Origin: Roseitalea sp.
GTDB taxonomy: Bacteria > Pseudomonadota > Alphaproteobacteria > Rhizobiales > Rhizobiaceae
Reading direction: 5' to 3'
NCBI GenBank assembly: GCA_017642895.1
Contig: JAEPON010000002.1
Coordinates: 124,001-188,000 of the forward strand
DNA: 64,000 nucleotides
Positions within the stretch are counted from its first letter, which is position 1. Each line of letters starts with the position of its first letter. The position numbers and the translations under genes were made by a program. Shown one piece after another: positions 34,850-43,165 of this stretch. A model generated the notes under the pieces. It worked only from the letters and a program-made list of their open reading frames with translations, ran no database searches and was not told the origin of the DNA.

Positions 34850-35259
34850 TTTTTTCCCCTTGGCGAGTTCGAAAGCGTGCGGTGGCCCGTCCCGGCTTGC
34901 CCACAACCGCGCAAATCACCCTGCATCCAAATGGTTAACAAAACCTGTTCCAGGAGCGCAAGGTCACTCAGCAGATTAATCACCGCCTCGAAACATTTGA
35001 TTTTCACACATTTTTTGTGTCGGAAACCTGAATCAGATTGTCAGGACTTTCCGGTAACCCAATCATTGGATTCCACAAACCGATATCGGCGTCATTGCCG
35101 CCCAGTGCGGCGGGCCGGTTTACCCGCCCTTAAAGGTTAGCGCCTATCATTAATGCAGGACGTAAACGAAGTGTTACCAACCCGCACATGTGAACGGGTT
35201 GGCAATCGCGTCCCGCGTCACCCGGGCCCGGCCCGGCTTTTTGGTTGGAGTAGTGCGTA
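34850..35259 (-). promoter_or_regulatory. ctrA/fliJ intergenic regulatory region
   Basis: This 410-base gap holds no gene. On the minus strand a TTAACCAT CtrA element (34931-34938) lies 82 bases before ctrA, fitting autoregulation. Two GANTC sites (GAATC 35030-35034, GATTC 35069-35073), targets of the CcrM methyltransferase, lie 39 bases apart further upstream, as in other alphaproteobacterial ctrA promoters. The AT-rich block 34985-35080 stands out from its surroundings and includes an ACACA/TGTGT hairpin. Confidence 0.65.
35177..35202. repeat. Inverted repeat before fliJ
   Basis: CCAACCCG/CGGGTTGG, perfect 8-bp arms around a 10-base spacer, about 58 bases upstream of the fliJ start. It could be an operator or a hairpin in the fliJ leader; no T run follows, so it is not a terminator. 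Confidence 0.5.
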
Positions 35260-35655
35260 ATGAAACCGAAAGACAGCCTGATCAGGGTCAAACAGTTCCA
35301 GGTGACCGAGAAGCATCGCCAGGTCAACCAGCTCGAAACCATGATCGCCGAATTCGAGCGCATGGCCGGCGAGCTCGATGTCCAGATCCAGACCGAGGAG
35401 AAGAAGAGCGGCATCACCGATGTCGATCACTTCGCCTATCCCACCTTTGCCAAGGCCGCGCGCACCCGGCGCGACAATCTGTTCAATTCGATCAAGGATC
35501 TTCAGTCGCAAAAGGACGCGGCCGAAGCAGCGCTCATGGACGCGGAAGCCGAACTGCAAAAGGCCGAAAAGCTCGATGTGCGCGAAGCGCGCCGGGTGGC
35601 CGAGGAGCAGTCGGCACGCACCAGTGCGTATGACCGTCAGGCGATGATCGGCTAA
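35260..35655 (+). CDS. fliJ: Flagellar export chaperone FliJ-like protein
   Basis: A 131-residue all-helical protein with two long antiparallel-type coiled coils (about 5-50, SLIRVKQFQVTEKHRQVNQLETMIAEFERM, and 70-125, RRDNLFNSIKDLQSQKDAAEAALMDAEAELQKAEKLDVREARR), the fold of FliJ, which couples the flagellar ATPase FliI to the export gate. FliJ divergent from ctrA is an arrangement I recall from rhizobia. No other flagellar gene is in the window. GGAG precedes the ATG. Sequence is too low-complexity to exclude another coiled-coil family. Confidence 0.75.
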   Translation: MKPKDSLIRVKQFQVTEKHRQVNQLETMIAEFERMAGELDVQIQTEEKKSGITDVDHFAYPTFAKAARTRRDNLFNSIKDLQSQKDAAEAALMDAEAELQKAEKLDVREARRVAEEQSARTSAYDRQAMIG

Positions 35656-35708
35656 GACCGGACCTGCGGTTGCGGCCGGCCACGCCAGCCATTATCGATC
35701 CGGGCATC

Positions 35709-36179
35709 ATGCATGCCTTGTCCGGATTGCTGCTGGCGGTTGCCGCCTTCTGCCTCGCTCTGGGGATCACGCTGCCGCTGCTCGAGATGGAGCGGCTGTT
35801 CGTGCTGACCGACCGGCCCTCCCTGATCGACGTCGTCGCCGGCCTTTGGAACAGCGGCGATCCGCTGCTTGCCGCAATCATCGCGCTGGCCTCGATCATC
35901 TTTCCCGTCGCCAAGATCGCCGCCCTTCATCTCACGGCCGCCCTTGCCGCAACGCCGCCCGACAGCCATCCGGCCTGGGCGCGGCCGCTCGACCGCGCGG
36001 TCGGCATCTTCACCAAATGGTCGATGCTGGACGTGATGCTGGTGGCTCTGGCGATCTTCGCGGCACGGACGTCGGGGCTGGCAACGGCCATCAGCCAGCC
36101 CGGTCTTTGGTTCTTTGCGGGATCGGCGCTGGCCAGCGCGCTGGCGGCCTGGCTGCTGCGGCCAAGGCAGAAGGTCTAG
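35709..36179 (+). CDS. Paraquat-inducible protein A (PqiA)-like membrane protein
   Basis: A 156-residue inner-membrane protein with four predicted helices (about 5-25, 47-70, 97-118, 126-148). PqiA-domain features are the hydrophobic start LSGLLLAVAAFCLALGITLPLLEMERLFVL, the loop after helix 2 with ASIIFPVAKIAALHLTA, and GIFTKWSMLDVMLVALAIFAA, which is the most conserved block of the family. It is a single PqiA domain, half the size of E. coli PqiA, without the cysteine-rich zinc segments. ATG 35709 is used; a TTG 13 codons earlier is possible. It follows fliJ by about 50 bases. Confidence 0.8.
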   Translation: MHALSGLLLAVAAFCLALGITLPLLEMERLFVLTDRPSLIDVVAGLWNSGDPLLAAIIALASIIFPVAKIAALHLTAALAATPPDSHPAWARPLDRAVGIFTKWSMLDVMLVALAIFAARTSGLATAISQPGLWFFAGSALASALAAWLLRPRQKV

Positions 36180-36189
36180 TGGTACAAAC

Positions 36190-36279
36190 CTAGCCGCCAA
36201 ACAGCACCACGCCGAGCACGGCGGCAACGACGAGCCCGAGCACGATCAGCGATGCGATGTTGAAGCCCCGGTCGCTCAT
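36190..36279 (-). CDS. Putative 29-residue single-pass membrane peptide
   Basis: ATG at 36279 to TAG at 36190 encodes a Met-Ser-Asp-Arg-Gly-Phe start, then an unbroken hydrophobic helix (ASLIVLGLVVAAVLGVVLF) and Gly-Gly end. Such a clean membrane helix is unlikely in a random frame, and the opposing PqiA gene ends ten bases away. The ribosome site (GGATGG) is weak. It lies about 80 bases downstream of sciP on the same strand and could share its mRNA. Not recognised as a known family. Confidence 0.5.
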   Translation of the reverse strand: MSDRGFNIASLIVLGLVVAAVLGVVLFGG

Positions 36280-36360
36280 GTCGGCCATCCGCACATGGTG
36301 GGGATATGGAACGCGACGGAGGAAAGGGAAGGAGCGGCCGGGACGGAGCGCGTTGCCCCG

Positions 36361-36636
36361 TCAGTGACGATATTGCTGGATGCGTGTGGTGCGCAAGCCG
36401 GCCAGGCCGTGCTCGTCGATCGAGGCCTGCCAGGACAGATATTCCTCGACCGTCAGCCGATAGCGCTCGCACGCCTCGTCAAGGCTCAAAAGCCCGCCCC
36501 GCACGGCAGCGACGACCTCGGCCTTGCGCCGGATGACCCAGCGGCGGGTCGATGTCGGCGGAAGATCGTTGATCGTCAACGGCGATCCGTCCGGACCGAT
36601 GACGTATTTCACTCGGGGTCTTATCTGATCGGTCAT
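36361..36636 (-). CDS. sciP: SciP (DUF1153), inhibitor of CtrA-dependent transcription
   Basis: A 91-residue protein of the DUF1153 family, whose Caulobacter member SciP binds CtrA on DNA and blocks recruitment of RNA polymerase in early cell-cycle phases. Family core present: RVKYVIGPDGSPLTINDLPPTSTRRWVIRRKAEVVAAVRGGLLSLDEACERYRLTVEEYLSWQASIDEHGLAGLRTTRIQQYR, a helix-turn-helix of the Trp-repressor type. Start at MTDQIRPRV; 12 upstream codons in frame are not in the family. A triple CtrA half-site array upstream fits the known CtrA-SciP feedback loop. Confidence 0.92.
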   Translation of the reverse strand: MTDQIRPRVKYVIGPDGSPLTINDLPPTSTRRWVIRRKAEVVAAVRGGLLSLDEACERYRLTVEEYLSWQASIDEHGLAGLRTTRIQQYRH

Positions 36637-36688
36637 ACTACTCTCAACACACACGACCTCGTCAGCGGACACACTAGTCCGCCAGCGT

Positions 36689-36714
36689 TTAAAAAACGCC
36701 TAAGGTGACGCTAA
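36689..36714 (-). promoter_or_regulatory. Helically phased CtrA half-sites upstream of sciP
   Basis: On the + strand TTAA (36689-36692), CTAA (36700-36703) and CTAA (36711-36714) are each separated by exactly seven bases, giving two overlapping TTAA-N7-TTAA-like boxes with one and two mismatches. The array lies 53-78 bases before the sciP start. A GCGTTT/AAACGC inverted repeat (36685-36699) overlaps it. Confidence 0.55.
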
Positions 36715-36834
36715 GGGATTGGTAAGATTCAATCGCCCGTTACACTGTGTCACGATCCGTGAAAACGAGACGCCCACAGGGCGATTGGCGTTCACCGCGG
36801 CGATCGCCTATATGCTGCGCGCGAAAGGACCGAG

Positions 36835-38028
36835 ATGCTGAACTCGCTCGACATCGCCAAAAAGCCCCAAGACACCCGCGTGGTCGTTGCCATGTCGGGC
36901 GGTGTCGATTCGTCGGTCGTTGCCGGGCTCCTGCACGCCGAGGGCTATGAGGTGATCGGCATCACGCTGCAGCTTTACGACCATGGCGCGGCGGTCCGGC
37001 GCACGGGCTCTTGCTGCGCGGGCCAGGACATTGACGATGCGCGCCGGGTCTGCGAAGAGCTGGGCATTCCGCACTATGTGCTTGATTATGAAAGCCGTTT
37101 CCGCGAAGCGGTGATCGACCGGTTCGCCGACAGCTATGTGGCCGGCGAAACGCCGATCCCGTGCGTGTCATGCAACCAGACGGTCAAATTCGCCGATCTT
37201 CTGAAGACCGCGCGCGATCTGGGCGCCGACTGTCTGGCGACGGGCCATTACATCCTGTCGACGCCCGATGGCACCCACCGCGCGCTGCGCCGGCCCGCCG
37301 ACGCCCATCGCGACCAGAGCTATTTCCTGTTCGCCACCACGCAGGGCCAGGTCGATTTCCTGCGCTTTCCGCTCGGCGCGATGACCAAGGACGAAACCCG
37401 TTCGAAGGCGCAGCAGATGGGGCTGGTGGTCGCCGACAAGCCCGACAGCCAGGACATCTGTTTCGTGCCCGATGGCAAATATGCCGATGTGATCGCCAAG
37501 CTGCGGCCGAACGCGGCGCTGGCCGGCGAGATCGTGCACATGGACGGGCGCGTGCTCGGCCGGCACGAGGGCGTCCTCCACTACACGATCGGTCAGCGCA
37601 AGGGACTGGGCGTTGCCACCGGCGAGCCGCTCTATGTCGTCAGGATCGATGCCCGCTCGCGGCGCGTCATCGTCGGCCCGAAAGAGGCACTCGACACGCG
37701 GCGCATCATCCTGCGCGAGGTCAACTGGCTCGGCGCAACGCCGCTTGACGATCTGCCCGCCGACGGCATCGGCCTTCTGGCGCGCGTGCGATCGACCCGG
37801 CCGCCGAAACCGGCGCGGCTGTTCATCAAGGACGGCGCGGTGACGGTCGAACTGATCGGCGGCGAAGCCGGCGTGTCGCCCGGCCAGGCCTGCGTCCTCT
37901 ATGATGGCGAAGGATCCGGCGCGCGCGTTCTGGGCGGCGGTTTCATCGACGTCACGCGCCGCGCCGATTGGGTCGAAGAGCAGCTTGCCACGCTCGATGC
38001 AAAGAGCGCCATGATCGCCGCCGAATAG
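36835..38028 (+). CDS. mnmA: tRNA 2-thiouridylase MnmA
   Basis: Adds sulfur to uridine 34 of tRNA-Lys, Glu and Gln using ATP and a persulfide relay. The 397-residue protein has PP-loop SGGVDSS (21-27), the conserved catalytic cysteine in [13 protein letters not shown], the substrate segment DRDQSYFL-like [25 protein letters not shown], and the C-terminal beta-barrel with [33 protein letters not shown] carries extra cysteines typical of the alphaproteobacterial form. AAAGGA precedes ATG. It is divergent from sciP. Confidence 0.96.
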   Translation: MLNSLDIAKKPQDTRVVVAMSGGVDSSVVAGLLHAEGYEVIGITLQLYDHGAAVRRTGSCCAGQDIDDARRVCEELGIPHYVLDYESRFREAVIDRFADSYVAGETPIPCVSCNQTVKFADLLKTARDLGADCLATGHYILSTPDGTHRALRRPADAHRDQSYFLFATTQGQVDFLRFPLGAMTKDETRSKAQQMGLVVADKPDSQDICFVPDGKYADVIAKLRPNAALAGEIVHMDGRVLGRHEGVLHYTIGQRKGLGVATGEPLYVVRIDARSRRVIVGPKEALDTRRIILREVNWLGATPLDDLPADGIGLLARVRSTRPPKPARLFIKDGAVTVELIGGEAGVSPGQACVLYDGEGSGARVLGGGFIDVTRRADWVEEQLATLDAKSAMIAAE

Positions 38029-38054
38029 CAGGCTCCCAGGCGCGACCGGCGCGT

Positions 38055-38777
38055 CTATATCCCCGCGCCGAGAAAATCGAACCCCTTGGACACCTCGCCG
38101 CATGCGATCATCTGCGCATAGAAATCCCGCAAGGTCTTGCCTTTTTCGGGCCGGAAGGTTGCCCCGGTCGGCGTCATGGTGCCGATCCGGTCGATGCGGA
38201 ACATGCGGAAATCCTCGCGCTTCAAACACCAGCCGACCACCGTCCAGCTTCCGCCCCAGAACCACAGGCCCAGCGGCCAGATGGAGCGTTCGGTCGCCGC
38301 GCCGTCGGCATCGGTATAGGAAAGCGCGGTCACCAGCCGGTCCTCGCAAGCCCGTTCGAGCGTATCGAGTTTTTCGCGTTCCTCGGTCGGCATGCGGTGC
38401 GCCGGCGCGCGAATCTCGACCGATTTCAGCCGCGCCCGCGCCGTGTCCGGCAGCACGGTCTCGATCTTCACCAGAGCCTCCTGCGCGGCGCGCGCCATCG
38501 CGATGCCGCCCCATGCGCTGACCATACGTGCACCGGCCACCAGCGCAACGATCTCATCGCGCGTGAACATCATCGGCGGCAGGTCGAACCCTTCGCGCAT
38601 GATATAGCCGACGCCGGCCTCGCCATCGATCGGCACGCCGGTCGATTGCAGATCGGCGATGTCGCGGTAGATGGTCCGCTCGGAGACTTCGAGATGCTCG
38701 GCGAGGCGCGCGGCCGTCGTCAGCCGCCCGCCGCGCAGGTGTTGAACGATCTGGAAAAGGCGGTCGGCACGGCGCAT
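38055..38777 (-). CDS. WYL-domain transcriptional regulator (YafY type)
   Basis: A 240-residue regulator. The N-terminal winged helix-turn-helix reads RLFQIVQHLRGGRLTTAARLAEHLEVSERTIYRDIADLQSTGVPIDGEAGVGYIMREGFDLPPMMFT, the DeoR-like start of YafY proteins. The WYL domain (about 140-235) has SIWPLGLWFWGGSWTVVGWCLKREDFRMFRIDRIG, the ligand-sensing Sm-like fold; the ligand is unknown. It is third in a tight operon after the VOC and PfpI genes (gaps of 20 and 4 bases), so it probably controls them. It is convergent with mnmA. Confidence 0.9.
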   Translation of the reverse strand: MRRADRLFQIVQHLRGGRLTTAARLAEHLEVSERTIYRDIADLQSTGVPIDGEAGVGYIMREGFDLPPMMFTRDEIVALVAGARMVSAWGGIAMARAAQEALVKIETVLPDTARARLKSVEIRAPAHRMPTEEREKLDTLERACEDRLVTALSYTDADGAATERSIWPLGLWFWGGSWTVVGWCLKREDFRMFRIDRIGTMTPTGATFRPEKGKTLRDFYAQMIACGEVSKGFDFLGAGI

Positions 38778-38781
38778 GGCG

Positions 38782-39372
38782 CTAATCCGCCGCCTGGTGT
38801 TCGGCGGCCATCATGGCGCGCATCTGTGCCACCTGCTCCGCGCCGCCGGGAAGCAGCGAGCCCAGAACCGCGATGGCGAACGTCGCCGGCGCCGTGCCCG
38901 GCGCGGTGACGACCCGGCCGTCGCTGACTGCAGCCGGCGTGTCACGATAAAGGTCGGCCCCCGCATAATCGCCGGCGACCTCACCCAGCCAACTCCTGTC
39001 ATTGCTGGTGTGGGCGCGTCCCTCCAGAAGCCCTGAGCGCGCAAGCGCAACCGTGCCGCCGCAAATGCCGCCGACCGTCCCGCCATGATCGTGAACAGCG
39101 CGCGCCAACCGGTCGGCCTCCGGTGCGGCGCCAGCGGTCCAGCCATCCGATCCGATCAGGACAACCGCGTCGAACCGCGCCGCGTCGGCCTTTTCCAGCG
39201 CGCCATCGGCGGCCACCCTGACGCCGGCCATCGATGTCACGTCACGGCCGCCCGGCGTCAGGACGGTGAGCGAACAGCCGAACCAGGCGACGGCGCTGGC
39301 CGCCAAGAGCCCGTACTCCCAATCCGCGAACGCATCGATCAGCACCAGCGCAATGCGCTTTTTTTCGCTCAC
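38782..39372 (-). CDS. DJ-1/PfpI-family protein
   Basis: A 196-residue class I glutamine-amidotransferase-like fold. The nucleophilic elbow is GGTVGGICGGTVALARSG with Cys104, and the upstream acidic residue of the fold is in ALVLIDAFADWEYG. The usual His after the Cys of PfpI proteases is Gly, so it is closer to regulatory or YDR533-like members than to proteases; the activity is unknown. It sits between a VOC protein and a WYL regulator on one mRNA. Neighbouring glyoxalase-fold and DJ-1-fold genes hint at aldehyde or glyoxal chemistry, which is inference. Confidence 0.85.
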   Translation of the reverse strand: MSEKKRIALVLIDAFADWEYGLLAASAVAWFGCSLTVLTPGGRDVTSMAGVRVAADGALEKADAARFDAVVLIGSDGWTAGAAPEADRLARAVHDHGGTVGGICGGTVALARSGLLEGRAHTSNDRSWLGEVAGDYAGADLYRDTPAAVSDGRVVTAPGTAPATFAIAVLGSLLPGGAEQVAQMRAMMAAEHQAAD

Positions 39373-39392
39373 CGCTTCGTCTCCTGTCGCCG

Positions 39393-39776
39393 TCAGTTCG
39401 TGAAATTGAAAAAGCCGATCGAGTTGCCGTCCGGATCGTGCGCATAAAAGAACCTGCCGGCCGGAATGTCGATCGCCGGTGACACCACCTCGCCGCCGGC
39501 CGCCTTCACCCGCTCCATCACGGTGTCGAGCGGATCGCTGGCCACAAGATGGATGGTGTTGCCGGTTCCCTTCGGCGCCGGCTTGCCCGGATAGAGATGG
39601 CCGGAAATGCCCGTTTTGGGGTCCTTGGTCGGAAAGTCCGCCATCGGGTTGGGACCGTCATTGTTGTCATTCAGTTCGACACCCAAAACGGTGCCATAGA
39701 AGGCCTTGCCGCGCTCCATGTCGGTGACCGGAATCTCCGCCCAGCATACCGCGTGCTCATTGACCATGTCGCTCAT
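39393..39776 (-). CDS. VOC-family protein (glyoxalase fold)
   Basis: A 127-residue protein made of two beta-alpha-beta-beta-beta units: HAVCWAEIPVTDMERGKAFYGTVLGVEL and later VMERVKAAGGEVVSPAIDIPAGRFFYAHDPDGNSIGFFNF. The layout is that of PhnB/YdeJ-like VOC proteins. Potential metal residues are limited to the His/Glu positions in HAVCWAEI and NTIHLV; the C-terminal Glu of true glyoxalases is replaced by Gly-Phe, so metal catalysis is doubtful. First gene of the VOC-PfpI-WYL operon; GGAG lies before MSDMVNE. Confidence 0.85.
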   Translation of the reverse strand: MSDMVNEHAVCWAEIPVTDMERGKAFYGTVLGVELNDNNDGPNPMADFPTKDPKTGISGHLYPGKPAPKGTGNTIHLVASDPLDTVMERVKAAGGEVVSPAIDIPAGRFFYAHDPDGNSIGFFNFTN

Positions 39777-39872
39777 CTCCGCTTCTCCTCGTTCGTTTCG
39801 GTGCCCCCGATCGGGCAGAGAAGCTATCGCATGGTCCAACTGACAGCATACTGTCAGGAGCGTTGGCGGCCT

Positions 39873-40664
39873 TCACTCCTCCTCGGGCACATCGACCACA
39901 TAATTGAGCGCCAGCCGCCCGCCATCGGCATGCAGCACTTCCCCCGTAATGTAGCTCGCCTCGTTCGAGGCAAGGAACGCCACGGTCGCTGCCACTTCGC
40001 TGGTCTCGCCGATCCTGAGCAGCGGCGTGCGCGACAGGATGCGGTTGCGCGCCGCCGGATCGGCGTTCACCGAAGCGAGCATCTCGGTCATGATCGAGCC
40101 GGGCCCGACCGCATTGACGCGGATGCCGTAGGGCGCCAGTGACAGCGCCATCACTTTGGTCAACTGGTTGATGCCGCCCTTGGAGACGCAATAGGGCACC
40201 TGGTTGGGGATCGCCACCGATCCGTTGATCGAGCTCATATTGACAATCGCGCCCGCCGGCCCGCCCTCCTTGACCTTGTCGGCCATGAACTGGCCAACGG
40301 CCTGGCCGCACAGGAACGCGCCTTTCAGATTGACGCGCAGGACCCGGTCGAAATCGGCCTCTGTGACCTCGAGGAAGTCGGCGCCATGCACGATGCCGGC
40401 ATTGTTCACCAGCACATCGATGTCGCCCCAGGTCTCGGTGACCGCGGCGACCATGTTGTGCACGTCGAGCCGGCTGCCGACATCGGTCGCCACGAACTGA
40501 ACGTCGCCCAGGTCCGACAACGCCTCTTCCGCCGCCTCGCCCTTGGCCTTGTCGAGGTCGGCGATGGCGACCCGCGCGCCATCCTGCAGGAAGCGCTTGG
40601 CGATGCCGTAGCCGATGCCCTGCGCGCCGCCGGTGACGATTGCGATCTTGCCGTCGAGGGCCAT
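39873..40664 (-). CDS. Short-chain dehydrogenase/reductase
   Basis: A 263-residue classical SDR. Cofactor motif TGGAQGIGYGIAKR (about 11-24) with Asp at the end of beta2 (VAIADLDKAKG), so NAD(H) is preferred; NNAGIVHG; catalytic Ser in NMSSINGSVA and the YCVSKGG tyrosine-lysine pair; and GPGSIMTEM after strand 6. Similar to 3-oxoacyl-ACP or sugar dehydrogenases, substrate unknown. It lies 60 bases downstream of prpE on the same strand, so a role in short-chain acyl metabolism is possible. ATG 40664 is spaced seven bases from GGAG. Confidence 0.88.
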   Translation of the reverse strand: MALDGKIAIVTGGAQGIGYGIAKRFLQDGARVAIADLDKAKGEAAEEALSDLGDVQFVATDVGSRLDVHNMVAAVTETWGDIDVLVNNAGIVHGADFLEVTEADFDRVLRVNLKGAFLCGQAVGQFMADKVKEGGPAGAIVNMSSINGSVAIPNQVPYCVSKGGINQLTKVMALSLAPYGIRVNAVGPGSIMTEMLASVNADPAARNRILSRTPLLRIGETSEVAATVAFLASNEASYITGEVLHADGGRLALNYVVDVPEEE

Positions 40665-40724
40665 ATGCATTCTCCGCCTGGTTTGCGGCAGACGCTAACG
40701 GATGTGGCCGAAACGGGAAAGACT

Positions 40725-42656
40725 TCAGGCCACCTTCCTGGCCTGAGCGCCGACGCCGCGCGTCTTCACCTCCTCGGTGATCTCGTCGAGGATCGCCGGA
40801 TCGTCGATCGTCGCGGGCATCTTGTAGGCTTCGCCATCGGCGATCTTCTGCATCACGCCGCGCAGGATCTTGCCCGACCGCGTTTTCGGCAGCCGCTTGA
40901 CCGTGAGTGCGATCTTGAAAGCGGCGACCGGCCCGATCTCCTCGCGCACCAGCCTGACCACTTCCTTTTCGACCGTGGCGGGGTCCTTTTCGACGCCGGC
41001 ATTGAGGATCAGGAAGCCGGCCGGCAACTGGCCCTTCAGATCGTCGGCGATGCCGATCACCGCGCATTCGGCAACATCGGGATGGCCGCCGATCACCTCC
41101 TCCATGCCGCCCGTCGAAAGGCGGTGGCCAGCGACATTGATGATGTCGTCCGTGCGCGCCATGATGAACAGATAGCCGTCCTCGTCGATATAGCCGGCAT
41201 CCGCCGTCTTGTAGTAACCCGGAAATTCCTCGAGATAGGCCGTGCGGAACCGCTCGTCTGCGTTCCAGAGCGTCGGCAGGCACGATGGCGGCAGCGGCAG
41301 CTTGACGACGATGTTGCCGAGCGTGCCGCTGGCAACTCCGTGCCCCTCATCGTCCAGCACCTGAACGTCATAGCCCGGCATCGGCACGGTGGGCGAGCCG
41401 ATCTTGACCGGCAGCTTGCCAAGCCCGACCGGATTGCCGGCGATCGTCCAGCCCGTCTCGGTCTGCCACCAATGATCGATCACCGGCACGTTGAGCGTCG
41501 CGCCCGCCCATTTGATCGTATCCGGATCGGCGCGCTCTCCGGCAAGGAACAGGGTGCGCAGGCTCGACAGATCATAGTCGCCGACCAGTTCGCCCCTGGG
41601 GTCTTCCTTCTTGATCGCACGGATCGCCGTCGGCGCGGTGAAGAGCGCCGCCACGCGATGCTCTTCGATGACGCGCCAGAAGACACCCGCATCCGGTGTG
41701 CCCACGGGCTTGCCCTCGAACATCAGCGTCGTCGCACCGTGCAAAAGCGGCGCATAGACGATGTAGGAGTGGCCGACCACCCAGCCGACATCGGAGGCCG
41801 CCCAGAACACCTCGCCCGGCTCGATGTCATAGATCGCCGACATGGTCCATTTGAGCGCCGTCATGTGCCCGCCATTGTCGCGCACGACGCCCTTGGGCTG
41901 GCCTGTCGTTCCGGACGTATAGAGGATGTAGAGCGGATCGGTCGCGTCCACCGGAACGCAGTCGACAATCGTGCCCTTGTGCTTGTGGTCATCGACAGCG
42001 GCGCGATAGTCCACGTCGCGCCCGTCCTTGAGCGGCGCCTCATGCTGCGGCCGTTGCAAGACGACAAGGTTTGACGGCGCGAAAGCCGCCTCTTCCAGAC
42101 CGTGCTCGATCAGCGGCATATATTCGACCGTCCGGTTGGGTTCGAGCCCGCACGAGGCGGTGACGATCACCTTGGGATGGCAATCATCGATCCGCGTCGC
42201 CAGTTCGTTGCCGGCAAAACCGCCGAAGACCACCGAATGGACGGCGCCCAGCCGCGCCGATGCCAGCATGGCGACCACCGCCTCGGGCACCATGGGCATA
42301 TAGACCATCACCCGGTCGCCCTTTTCAACGCCCAGATCGCGCAGCACGGCGGCGAGCGCCTGCACCTCATCGCGCAGTTCCTGGTAGCTGATCACCGTCT
42401 TGGTGCCGGTGATCGGACTGTCATGGATGATGGCGGGCTGGCCGGGCCGTCCGCGCTCAACATGCCGATCGACGGCGTTGTAACAGGTGTTGCACTTGGC
42501 GCCGGCAAACCAGCGGCCATAGACGCCCTGGCCGGCATCGAACACATGCGTCCACGGCTCGAACCAGTCGATCTGCCCGGCCTGTTCGGCCCAAAAATCC
42601 TCGGGATTGTCCTTCCATGCCGCATATATGCGGCCATAGTCCGACGGCTTGCCCAT
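40725..42656 (-). CDS. prpE: Propionyl-CoA synthetase PrpE
   Basis: A 643-residue acyl-CoA synthetase that activates propionate (and less well acetate) through an acyl-AMP. The sequence follows PrpE rather than Acs in its opening YGRIYAAWKDNPEDFWAEQAGQIDWFEPWTHVFD and in CYNAVDRHVERGRPGQPAIIHDSPITGTK. Core motifs: LYILYTSGTTGQPKGVVRDNGGH (phosphate loop), DVGWVVGHSYIVYAPLL, DHWWQTETGW (adenine), DEDGYLFIMARTDDIINVAGHRLST and the acetylation-site lysine in PKTRSGKILRG. GGAGGAGCGCAG precedes the ATG; 84 upstream in-frame codons are excluded. Confidence 0.93.
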   Translation of the reverse strand: MGKPSDYGRIYAAWKDNPEDFWAEQAGQIDWFEPWTHVFDAGQGVYGRWFAGAKCNTCYNAVDRHVERGRPGQPAIIHDSPITGTKTVISYQELRDEVQALAAVLRDLGVEKGDRVMVYMPMVPEAVVAMLASARLGAVHSVVFGGFAGNELATRIDDCHPKVIVTASCGLEPNRTVEYMPLIEHGLEEAAFAPSNLVVLQRPQHEAPLKDGRDVDYRAAVDDHKHKGTIVDCVPVDATDPLYILYTSGTTGQPKGVVRDNGGHMTALKWTMSAIYDIEPGEVFWAASDVGWVVGHSYIVYAPLLHGATTLMFEGKPVGTPDAGVFWRVIEEHRVAALFTAPTAIRAIKKEDPRGELVGDYDLSSLRTLFLAGERADPDTIKWAGATLNVPVIDHWWQTETGWTIAGNPVGLGKLPVKIGSPTVPMPGYDVQVLDDEGHGVASGTLGNIVVKLPLPPSCLPTLWNADERFRTAYLEEFPGYYKTADAGYIDEDGYLFIMARTDDIINVAGHRLSTGGMEEVIGGHPDVAECAVIGIADDLKGQLPAGFLILNAGVEKDPATVEKEVVRLVREEIGPVAAFKIALTVKRLPKTRSGKILRGVMQKIADGEAYKMPATIDDPAILDEITEEVKTRGVGAQARKVA

Positions 42657-42907
42657 CTGCGCTCCTCCTCCGTGGCGGCGCAGGCCCGGCTCTCCCCGGC
42701 GCCGCTTTTCGCGCCTGCCGACCCGCCTGCATGATCGCCTGTCATAGGATTGCCGGCGCAGCCCGTCCATCCGACGATGGTTTGGCAGCGCGCAAAAGGC
42801 ATCACGCCATCGCGACAGCGTGCGACGGGAAGACGAAACGGGGCTGGAGCGGCCGCAACATGTGTGTTTCACTCCACATAACTTTACAGCGCATCGAGAT
42901 CCCACCA

Positions 42908-43141
42908 ATGCTCCGTGCCGTCCATCCCGTCGAATGGTCCGATTTTTGCGAGGACTTCGCAGCCGGCCGGTGCCTGATCAACTGGAACAGGGGATGGCAG
43001 GACGTTGCGCGCCGGCATGGCATGCCGCGCTGGACGTGGGTTGCACCAAAACACTGGGCGACGCGCCAAATGCTGCAGGACGAGCGGTTCTTTCACGCAA
43101 TCATCGATCACGGAACCGACATTCTCTACCGCGCCGACTGA
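42908..43141 (+). CDS. Small hypothetical protein
   Basis: A 77-residue protein from ATG 42908, or 93 residues from ATG 42860. Not recognised. It is basic and very rich in Trp, Arg and His (VEWSDFCEDFAAGRCLINWNRGWQDVARRHGMPRWTWVAPKHWATRQMLQDERFFHAIIDHGTDILYR). Two cysteines are present. Coding character is supported by the Trp pattern and by occupying an otherwise empty gap between prpE and the SGNH gene. It is convergent with the latter. Confidence 0.5.
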   Translation: MLRAVHPVEWSDFCEDFAAGRCLINWNRGWQDVARRHGMPRWTWVAPKHWATRQMLQDERFFHAIIDHGTDILYRAD

Positions 43142-43165
43142 ACGCCGCCAGATGGCAAACAACGG

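Noticed and set aside
35218..35245. GC-rich run followed by TTTTT before fliJ as a terminator
   Set aside because: The only strong pairing leaves a one-base loop, which is not physically possible, and it would block fliJ.
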